The notes under the pieces are model-generated. The model did not search any database. It was not told the DNA's origin and saw only the letters and a list, made by a program, of their open reading frames with translations. A program made the translations under genes and the position numbers. DNA of 64,000 nucleotides from Hyperoplus lanceolatus. Lineage: Eukaryota; Chordata; Actinopteri; Uranoscopiformes; Ammodytidae. The stretch lies in the NCBI GenBank assembly GCA_026929865.2, contig CM049409.1, positions 10,232,952 through 10,296,951 on the forward strand. Direction: 5' to 3'. Positions within the stretch are counted from its first letter, which is position 1; each line of letters begins with the position of its first letter. Shown piece by piece: positions 36,712-64,000 of this stretch.

Positions 36712-38232
36712 CTGTAAAATACACCTGTTTCCACTCCCGTCCTCATCCGCTCACCATGTGTACCAGCTATTGTCAATTGTTGTGTTTTGTTGACACAGTG
36801 TTGTTGATTTCTGCAATTCTCATATTTCCTTTCAGTTTTATTGTCAACCTGCATGCATAACTTGGACCTGTCTCAAGGCTCCAGAATCACTCTTTCCATG
36901 CAACTTACTTTCTTGGTTTGGTCTCCATTTAAAAAAAAACAATATTTTTCTTTTTTAAACCCAGCTCATGTGCTCACACCAAACATTCTGTGCTATCTTG
37001 TCCAGCATGCAATAGCTCCAAGTTGATTGAAAGTAGGATTGGCAATTAAAGCAAGTCCAACATTGGAGGAAGCAAATTGACTCATATACTGTAGCTGTCT
37101 CAGGAGTTGGCAGATCATACTGGGTTGAAAGGATGTTGACTATTGGACATGTGGCTGAAGGTAAAGAAGAAACAGGGAATTTTCTGCTGGATGTGAGCCA
37201 TAAGTTAAGGGCCTGTTGAAGTCACCTTTCTGGCCCCTAATTAAAAATAAAAATAGACTGAGCAGGTGCTAGATGATTGCTAATACACAAATGTATTAAA
37301 AGGGAAATATTGTGCTTTATTAGCAAAAGGATGACTAGTTTAGTTATTTTGGATAATGTCACTTATTTCTTTATAGGCCTAAGCTAGGTAACCAACACAT
37401 TTATAATCACTTATGTGGAGTAAATGCTACATCAGTTATTTTCAGCCATTACAACATGGGGTCAGTTCATGTGAGTTGATTTGTAAATTAATTTATTAAA
37501 CTTTTGACAGAGGTTGTTTGAAATCAATCTGATGATCTGTGGTCTCAGTGAAGTTTTGATTATACTTTGATTGTTAAGAACACCTCCGGTGCAGTGTGCC
37601 CTGCCTTTGGCTTCCTCTACATAAACGACTCTAATGACCTTGATGACAGTGATTGACACCCGCACTGTTGCCTGGTGACACTTATCAAGCTTTCTAGCCC
37701 TTGTGGCCAATCAGAAGGTGAGAATGAAATGAGTCTGTCAGATGTAAGGCAGTCTGCTCACTGCATGGTTCAAGTGAAGGTCAAATAGGAGATAGGGAAC
37801 AGATACTCACATGTCTGTCAATGCATGCAGTACACACACACAGCTGTGAATGATATAGCCGAGAGAAGATTGGAGGAGTGGGATTATGGTGACGTAAATG
37901 TGGACATGTTAACAATGGCGTATTGTAGTTAAAGGAATACTTCACCCATACGGAACCAGCGTTCTATCATTATAAAATCGCTATAATAATATAATGAATA
38001 AGGTTTTTCTTCCCTCAGTCTTTCCTCAGTCTTCCCTTGGCTCCAGCTGTCCTGTTAATCCTAACCTAGTCTGGCATGACCACTTCCGCCAGCGTCTATT
38101 CGCTTGCGGCGGCAAGCTACGCAGCCCTGACGCAGCCCCCTCCTTTTCCGGTTGCTGGCTTTACCCTATTGTGATCCCCCTCAAATTCGGAAAAAATTCG
38201 CTCACAGTCAACCCGTGTGCTTATGTGCAGCG

Positions 38233-38242
<10 letters not shown>

Positions 38243-38324
<82 letters not shown>
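38243..38324. repeat. (CA)n microsatellite
   Basis: About 82 bp, preceded by a short CT run. Confidence 0.98.
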
Positions 38325-38326
<2 letters not shown>

Positions 38327-38984
38327 GTGTGAGAAGTCACATTACTGTAGACAGAAATAAAGTGTGGCAATACTTAATAATATTGGCGGCGGTGGTCCGG
38401 GACACAGCCTAGCCTAGCTGTCCAACTTCATTGTACAACTACCCCCGGGCAGAAATACCCTCATAAACTCTGGAAAATGAAGCGTGGGGGTTTGAATTGA
38501 GCACCGGACCTTATAACCAGCTAGATTAAGATCCGCCGTTCCCTTTCTTTGGTGAATTAGGGACTAATCAGCGGTGTTTTAGCGACGGGGAAAGATTCCA
38601 ACGGCTTCCACTATCACCTAGCAACTCTTACGTCAAAACCCTGTTCTGCCAGTAAACAGACGGACTACGGCTCTGACTACAGCGATAGGAGGTGGTGACA
38701 TAAGTTCTCGAATGATAAAAGTTCTACTCGACCGCCGTAGCCTTGCCTCTCAACCACCGATGATAATGTTACCAGAGATAACACTACGTGGCTAGTTAAC
38801 TCCGGTTAAGTTATCCCGTGAGCTCCTCGGGGGCTAAAATGTATGGTGTCTTGACATGCTGGTTAGAAAGCAACACACTATGTATATTCCTTTTGTCTTT
38901 AATAGTTTTTGTGTGGCGTTTGCGGGTTTAGCCATTTCTCTGACAGTCTCTGGACGTGAAGACGTTCCATCAAAATAAGTCCCC

Positions 38985-39237
38985 CCCCCGGCACTATTTT
39001 GCAGGACACCGCTGCTGCTTCCCGGGGTTAGCCCCGCCCTAGATGATTGTGATTGGTTTAAACAAATACAAACAGGCTAGCCCAGTTTCCCCCGGTTTCC
39101 CCACCCGAATAGACGGCTCTAAACAGAGTGCTTCCAGACCATACTACTTGCTGTAGTTTGGTCTGGCTTTGCGAGACTAATCCTAACCATACATTTTTTT
39201 ACTCGTGTGATGTCACACTAGTAAAATGTAGGGTTAG
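38985..39237. repeat. Dispersed repeat, copy 1, with imperfect hairpin
   Basis: Shares CAGACCATA...GCTGTAGTTTGGTCTGGCT and upstream words with 43195-43395. At 39183-39237 an imperfect inverted repeat of about 25 bp centres on GTGTGATGTCACAC. Confidence 0.65.
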
Positions 39238-40483
39238 CCAGTGAGACCATAACACACTCTTTCTGTCTTTTCTCAGGCTAGGATGAACTGATTTAATTTT
39301 TTTTGCACATTTATACTACATAGGACTTCAGAGTTCAATCTTTAATCTCAGATAGTATTCAATTTATTTCTTGTAATTTTGTGAGTTGTTTCAGATAGTT
39401 TTATAACTTCAATCTAGGAAATTCTTTTTTCTCATGTTTTTGCTGTTTATAACCCCCTCTCCACCAGCTTCATACAGCCATTTTTTAACCATCATACACC
39501 TATTTACATTTAGGATGCTATAATAACTGTGAGATAATTTATATATTGTCCTACTAAAACACTGCACCACACCTAAGAATAACAGCAGAATTATTCTTAT
39601 GTATGAGTCAGGGCGAATGATGAGGACTTTTCGAGAGTTTTTCTGTGTCGTGACCCCCCCTCCCCCTCAGTCTGGTACTATCTCTAAAAATAGTCTACTT
39701 TGAAGAACACCTATATACCGACATCTACTGTGCGTCATCTAGCTGATTTTGATTACAGCTTTGCTAATAGGGATGTACAGCATGACACAATTATAAGAGC
39801 TACAGGAGTCCTTTTGAAATCTTGTGTTTTAGCCTTTGATTTTTTGTTGTTGCTGAAGTGGGGTTTGGATTAGAATCCATGCTCTGAAATATCAAGGGCA
39901 TGTGACACTTAATAAGCAGGCCGTATTGTGGAACTGGCAATGCTCGTAGGGTTTTACTGCTGGCACTTAACAGAAAACGGTTGAAGGATGGGGGACCAGT
40001 ATGCTGTCAACCGTGAAATGACTGGGGGAAATTGAATTCATACTGAACCTCTACTAGAACCATAACAAATTCCTCTTTCCCGGAGTTCCCTTTTAATGTG
40101 CAGCTGAGTGCCATAGCCAGGATCTGTTTTTCCTTTATTATCCCCTCTGGTGATCTAATGACATTATAGCGCAGCAGCATTGCACACTGTACATTGTTAC
40201 TTCTAGATTTTCTGGTGACAGGAGCATTACGTTGATGAAGTCCTTAGACATTGTACTATATACTGTGGATAAATTATCAAAATTTTCTCACTGCAAACAA
40301 TCTTATCCTGATGTTTTGTTCACTTCTTTTGTCGGTGCTATTTCACCCGAAAAGCCTCTCCTCTCCTCATTACTTGCGGCACACTGAAAAGAGCCTTGAA
40401 AAGAGCCTCCTAAAAGACGCCCTATCAAATATTAAACGCACCCATGAAGGCGCTGTTTTTCTCCACCCACACACCCTTTGCAC

Positions 40484-40484
<1 letters not shown>

Positions 40485-40575
<91 letters not shown>
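40485..40575. repeat. (CA)n microsatellite
   Basis: About 90 bp; followed by a (CT)n run at 40638-40666. Confidence 0.98.
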
Positions 40576-40577
<2 letters not shown>

Positions 40578-40637
40578 AAAGGAACGAGGCAGACGGCAGG
40601 CAGCAGACAGATCAGAGTGTCTTCCTCTTCCTGTGTG

Positions 40638-40668
<31 letters not shown>

Positions 40669-43194
40669 GCACTATGCCTCACTTTCAGTTTAGATGATGG
40701 AGGTAACAAAGTAGAGAGAGTGACTTGGCAGGTCGTAGCTCTCATCTTAACCATTCCCCTAGGATGAACAAGATTGGACAAAAGTTCACTGAGTTAAGGT
40801 AATAGTTTTTATCTACTCTTTTCATGGTATATTATGAGTACAAGTGGTAAATCCGGCCGCAAGATGGATTCATTTAATGTGATGCTGCGATGTGTGTGAT
40901 GGTGGCGCAGTACGATACAACATGCTTCTTAATCTAGCTGATTACCACACCTTTAAACCCCCCCTCCCACTGACTCCCTACTCAGACTGTTTCTTCTGTT
41001 GGTCTCCTGTCACTTGATCTACCCCAGTTAGTATATACATCATTACTCCAAGCACCCAATGCTTTCTCATTGTATTAGTATCTCGTAGCATCAGTGCAGC
41101 TCTGCCCACTATTGCTTTCACTCAATACACATTAACCTAGCGTCAGTGTTGCTTTCATCCCTGTCTCATTCTATTAGACTGCTCTAATGGCACTCTGTTA
41201 ATCTCATCAGGGAGAGAGCTATGGCCTACTACTGCCGTGTCCAGATGACTAGCCCTGTTATTACTCCACTGAGACACTGGGCTTAGTCAACATGTAAATG
41301 AATCTGCTCTTTGGGGTTACATACAGTGGGAGTTGAGAATTCATTTGTTGCTATATGGTTATATTTCTTATCAATTATCAATTATCTGATTGGATACTGT
41401 GAATAACATAACATCAGGCCTATATATTTTCTCTTCTAAAAAAGTATCTGTTCTGCGAATTGGTCAACACACACCCTTTGATTGGTTTAGAGTAGACCCT
41501 CCACTGACAGAGGCAAGAGGAAAACTGCTCTGAGATTGTCGTTTCTGGGTGTCTGTTTTGTTTTGGTCAATTGCCTTTAAACCATATGCCTTGTCTCAGA
41601 GTAGAGCCAGCTGGATGACAGACTAGGCTCTTCCCAAAAGGTGTTATATAACCAATGATCCATATCATTGATTGGTTTCGGCTCTATGAAAGACAGATGT
41701 TCCGGGATATACTGAATTAGGGAGGTATACAGATGAGTTGCAGCTGCCTTCCACAGTGTGCCAAGAACAAACCATTTTTCATTTATTTTTTTTTGCTTAC
41801 TCCATCCATTCTTCCTGTCCCTCCCTCTATGTTTTCCCCACTGTATCTTCTTTCTTCAAATCTTTTCATAATGTGGTTTAGGCACAATCCATGTGGACTT
41901 GAATTCCTCAGATATCCCTTTTTAATATTCAAAAGAGCAAGAGCTTTGTCTGTTATGTCTTGATGAAGCTACTTTATGTTAGCATTTTTCATTTGTGTCC
42001 AGTTGGAAGTTATAAACATTTATTTTATTTTAAGGAAGCTATTCTGACTATATAAGCTACCGATAACTCTATACAGGAAATAGTTAGCCTCAGCAAAGGT
42101 ACCACAGAATAAGTCACTCTGTAGATTTTGATCTAATCGGAGGATGTTTTTTGTTGTTGTAAGGAATCACTTACTCTGTATCTTTCTCTGGGGCTTACCA
42201 CACTGACTACAGTAAATTCCATTCCACCCTTTATTAATCTTTCAAATTGAATGAAGCAAAGGTATAAGAAAGGAGAGACGGATGTATTCTGACTTGTTCA
42301 GATGTGTATTGAAGACTGATAGGTAATGTTGAGCGTTGGGAGATGGGGATAGACCGACTGTGAGGATAAACAGCATGATAGGGAATTGTACTGTGTGTTG
42401 TAGAGCACCGCCATTCATGCGTAGCCCAAGTGACCCCATAGATCATTGCCCTGGGGCTGTCCCATCCTATCTGCATCCATCCTGTTACTCCTGAAGAATG
42501 CATCTCTGTAGTGAGTCAGCAGTTCAAATGAAAAAGCTTTTTCAACAAGAGTTATGAACTCTCGCAGATACGATATTTTAGCCTGCCTGCATCACCGCCG
42601 CCAGGTGCTTTCTGTCTCGGTGTCGTTTGAGTGGGAAGCAGAGTACAAGGCCAAATAGCCTCGCTGGCCAAAAAGTTACCATAACCTGTACAACAGAGAG
42701 CAAGAAAATATGTCATCTCACTCTCCTGCTCATTTCACACACAGGGATCACTGCTGAGAGCTGTGATGTTGCAGGTCTTGCAGAGAATTTCTCGATGGGA
42801 GAAGTCTGCCTGAAGTCTTGTCTCACTGTCCATTTAACAGTATCTGTCTCACTGTCCATTCCCCTTTTTCTTTGTCAATATTCTCACTCCACCTGCTCTC
42901 GTTCATTTAGTTTTTTCTTAGCCGCTGTTGATGAGACGTGAAAACATGGGGAAACCGATATTTGATCTAGTCTGGCTGATCGGATGTATGAGTGTTGAGA
43001 TTGGGCCTATGGCCAATCATAGGGCTGCTGACGGATTCTATCTGCAAACTCCTCAAAGTCCTTCCACGCCGTAGCCTACCTTTTATGCTCTCCTCAGAGC
43101 AGAAGACAACAGGTGTGTGCATGTGTTATTGTGCAGCTGCAGCGCCAATAGCATCTAGCACGTAGACTTTATATAAAATAAATGTTGCTTCACA

Positions 43195-43395
43195 TACGGT
43201 GTCGGTCGGCACCAAATTGCACTATTTTGAAAAGGCACGTTGCTGCATCCTAGGCCTAGAGCCATCCACGACAATTGTGATTGTTTTAAAGAAATGTAAA
43301 CAGGCCAGCACAGTTTACCACCAATCTCAGAAATGATTTAGCGTGCTGCCAGACCATAGTATTACTGGCTGTAGTTTGGTCTGGCTATGTGAGAA
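43195..43395. repeat. Dispersed repeat, copy 2
   Basis: Diverged copy of 38985-39180, with matching CACTATTTTG, GATTGTGATTG, ACAGGC and CTGTAGTTTGGTCTGGCT blocks. Confidence 0.6.
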
Positions 43396-45593
43396 TATAC
43401 ATGCTCTGGTTGATTGGTTGTTGACCTATGCTGATAATCCCCTCCATAACATGGACGAAATCTTTGAAATATTACCGTTCTGGAAAGACGAGATGAAACA
43501 ATTTTTGCTGTTGACCTATTCTCAGTGCAGTGGAGGATTCAGACAAATATGATATATAAATATGATAAAAACATAATTTCAACTATTCTCCGTAGATCTT
43601 AATGTCGGCTATAATGAGATCAACTACCACTTCGGAATGGGAGCAATTTCTCCTGTCATTGCAGTGTAAGTACAAACTTAGGATGGACAGTGTACTCTGT
43701 GCACAGTTTTCTTTCCATTATTCATCCCTTCACACTATCAAGGTTCCATGTTTTATATGCAGTGCCAGAAGGGAAGCTGGTGGCCTTGGTAAACATAGGT
43801 TTTAGTGTACACCTTGTGCTTGATGTTCATAAACCTCTGGGAGATTTATTTACACTGGTGTACTCTGAGGGGGAGGGGGCAGGCTTTCAAATATGAGCTT
43901 CTGACAGATGGCCTGCAAGGTTTACTGCCCTACCTCTGAATGTATGTCAGTCAGTAAGGATCTCTTGTGTTGTTTATTTGTGACTTAATGTGTGGAGGTA
44001 TTAGCCATACTGTGTCTTTGTCTCCTAGTAACAGAACCAGGCATTTACTGACATTTGGTATGCTTGATTGGATTCTTTGTCTTATTTTCTAATTATTTGA
44101 CAAGATTACATTAACTGATTGATATAATAATTTGTAGACACATTTGTTTATACTCTGCAATATAAGGTCATTTCATTTCAACATTGTCTTTGGCATTAGT
44201 ACAACACCAGCATTGAACACCAGTATGGAAAAGTCAATACAGTTAATACCCAGTGTTAGACATCGGCTACTCCCAAAATACTGTGTTGTTGTGAAATGAC
44301 TAGGCTACTGACTTGCTATTAGAGAAAACCCCTGTTGTAGTGTGCAATACACAGTCACTATAATGCAATACAATACAACAGACCATTACTTTTCCTTGAA
44401 TATACCTCTCTATACAGTATATATCGAAAGTTGACTTAAATAAAAAATAATATATTAAAAATTTGTTGAAATGAAATAATTTTCCAGTAGCTGTGTGATG
44501 AGTGAGGTGGCCCAGATGAATCAACAGCAGTGTGTGGATCTGCTGCTGCTATCTTACAGTGATCTGTCACTCTTGATGTGAATGAAACTTGAGAGGTTCT
44601 TTGGCCTGTAACAGTAGTAAAACCTTTATTCAAATAGCTCCCCATTATACCCACCCACATTGAAATACACAGTCACCAACCCCCTCCCCGGGGCAAAGAG
44701 GCTTTGGTGGCCCTGCCTGTGGTGCTGACCTGATTCTGAGTGTCTGTGTGTGTGTGTGTGTGTAACTGTTTTTCGTGTTTGTGCCCATGCATGTTTATGA
44801 ACCAGATTAGGATGGTGGCATAGCCAGACACTTCTGTGGCTGTGGTGAGTCTGTCTCTGTGATAGTAGACACGTGTGTCCGTGCATGGGAATGTGGGGCA
44901 GTGTGGCACAGATATATTTTTCTTTTTTCAGAATAGGAGACACACATTGTAACACAAAACCCCCTCCCCCAGCCCTTCAAAAGTTGAGTGGATTACTGCC
45001 CCAGTAACGGCCTTTGTGTCTTTGTGCCAGTTTGTCAAGGGATCCGCTCACATTGGAGGAACTGCTTGTGGATTTTAATTGATGCAACAATTGGTTGTTA
45101 TCCGTTGGGGTCAAGAGTTTTTAGTAACTGCTTTGCATCCTCATGCAGATGGGTCGCTACTAGATGCTAAATACAGCAGCCATCTGTATCTCACCAACTT
45201 TCCTATTGATAATCTTCCAGCACTAGCCAGATGGATGTAACGCGCAGGTGCACCACCAACACATGTAGACTTGTCACATGGCTGATTGGAATTGGATTAA
45301 TCTAACAATGAGTGAAAGGAAACAGCCCAGTGTGTTCTACCTCCATTGGTTTTACATGCTGTACATCCTCCATTCACTATTCACAGTACGCTGGCGACCT
45401 TCCCAGCACTGGTTTCCCCTTGTCCCCCTATCCGTTTTCCCTTTATTTTGTTGTCCGGGAATGTCAGCGCCATATACCCCAAAACCTGTGCCAGCTACAG
45501 GTCATGTCATGTTTGCAAGTCTTTGAAAATGTTAACGTCATTATTCTGTTACTTATCTACTTTGTATACAGTCACTAGTACTAACAATTACTT

Positions 45594-45931
45594 AAAGTTG
45601 GAGTCAGCAATTTTGGAGAATGCTTAATGTTGTCAAATCACTTTTTGTCAAAATCAGTGAATATCTCCTCACGATCCACTACCTGTCTGTTCTGTGTGTG
45701 CACAGAAAAAAGAAATCAAGTGTTGATACACGGCATAGGCTCTGTAAACTGGCATGTTTCTAGCTGCAGTGGGCCCCCTTGGTTTACATACCAGTTTACA
45801 GAGCCTAGGCTGTGTAATAACACCACATTATTTTAGCGCACAAACGGCATAGGAAGCGGATCGCAAAGAGATATTCACTGATTTTGAAAAAAATATATTT
45901 TAACATCAAGCGTTCTCCAGAATCACTGACT
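45594..45931. repeat. Short TIR repeat, copy B
   Basis: Same family as 832-1170: starts TTGGAGTCAGCAATT and shares GTTTACAGAGCCTA and TTCTCCAGAAT blocks. Confidence 0.7.
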
Positions 45932-46682
45932 CACTGAATTAAGCAGATTTTCTATTTAGAATTGAAAGTTGGCTCTATTAAGCTGTGTATAGTTGCATAA
46001 AGAAAGAGACTCATTTAGCATTTGTGACCACGTGAAAGCAACGAGGCAGACTTACCGTGACAAGGTCTCAAGTCACCCTGTAAGCTTGCCAGATTAATCA
46101 CTAATGCTCCCGACAGTCAGCGATCTTTAAAAAGAAGCAGACATGCACCACTGCAGCAGGTGGACTGGACTAACCTCAGTACTATTACTGTTTATCATGG
46201 GAGATGATTGACCAGTGTGTGCTTGTCCATCTGTCTGCGTTTGCTAATTTTTTAACAACATTTGATTTTCTTCTTTCACCCAACCTCACAAGTAACTTTT
46301 ATTTTGTCTTTTTTGTTCTATATTTACCACTCAAAGTAAGATAATGCCAATAGTATAAGTGCCCTATTTACAATAGGTTTAGACAAGTACAGTAGGAGAG
46401 AACAGTCACTTTTTATATTTTATAGTGTACAAAGTTATTTAAATGTTAATCTGTATTACTTTGTATCCAATCAAAATCAGTATTAGTTTCATTTTATTTG
46501 ATGTTGACTTTTACTTTGTATAACTAGAGCTGCAGAATGTGGCAGCTGTTGGCATTAATGAAGAGTTAATTAAAAACGTAATACAATTACTGAATGAGTC
46601 TATAAAGCTGCCCATGTACACTTCAATTTTATCATCTCTTTATTCTCTCTTTCTCTCTCTTTCCCCAGTTTGGTGTGAGTCC

Positions 46683-46711
46683 ATGTTTCTCCATGCCTTT
46701 GCGGGCATCTA

Positions 46712-46712
<1 letters not shown>
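46683..46712 (+). promoter_or_regulatory. ccser2: uORF 1 whose stop overlaps the ccser2 start codon
   Basis: A 9-codon ORF (MFLHAFAGI) ends in TAA at 46710-46712; the last A is also the A of the ccser2 ATG, giving TAATG. It lies in the same exon, downstream of the acceptor at 46668. Confidence 0.6.

Positions 46713-64000
<17,288 letters not shown>

Overview
The window is vertebrate nuclear DNA, most likely a ray-finned (teleost, probably percomorph) fish. Genes are split by GT-AG introns, exons are short, (CA)n/(TG)n microsatellites up to about 165 bp are very common, and there are many TIR DNA transposons (hAT-like, Tc1-like, short TA-flanked elements). Nothing bacterial or viral was recognised. 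Exon joins were worked out by hand from reading frame, splice signals and remembered family sequences; no alignment was run.

Four protein-coding genes are supported. (1) 62-4853, minus: dnajc9, a J-domain histone co-chaperone, five coding exons, 256 aa, complete. A transposon nested inside another transposon fills much of intron 1. (2) 6559-13258, minus: an NDNF-family secreted protein, probably ndnfl, three coding exons, 583 aa, complete. (3) 22528-26993, minus: a small secreted SPARC/osteonectin-family protein, seven coding exons, 244 aa, complete, with a follistatin-like module and two EF hands but no acidic N-terminal domain. (4) about 29.7 kb to beyond the right edge, plus: ccser2 (coiled-coil serine-rich protein 2). 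It has a putative noncoding first exon near 29.6-30.6 kb, a large 486-codon first coding exon at 46712, and four further exons, giving the first 685 residues; the 3' part is outside the window.

Between genes: 4854-6558 holds the dnajc9 promoter and the ndnf-like 3'UTR. 13.3-22.5 kb is gene-free, with microsatellites, purine- or pyrimidine-biased tracts and a decayed dispersed repeat. 27.0-29.6 kb carries a direct tandem duplication with a period of about 700 bp, just upstream of the ccser2 promoter. The ccser2 introns (30.6-46.7, 48.5-58.4, 58.5-61.7 and 62.1 kb onward) hold several TIR elements and, at the right edge, a Tc1-like fold-back whose inverted arms are about 650 bp each.

The genes do not form a pathway. 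Two genes for extracellular proteins (ndnf-like, sparc-like) lie between two intracellular ones (dnajc9, ccser2). I found no clearly new biological system. The observations I rate highest are a ~165-bp TG tract directly against the 3' splice site of sparc-like exon 2, the uORF arrangement at the ccser2 start codon (one uORF stop overlaps the AUG by one base), the intronic Tc1 fold-back, a perfect 24-bp hairpin in a sparc-like intron, and the unusual domain make-up of the sparc-like protein.
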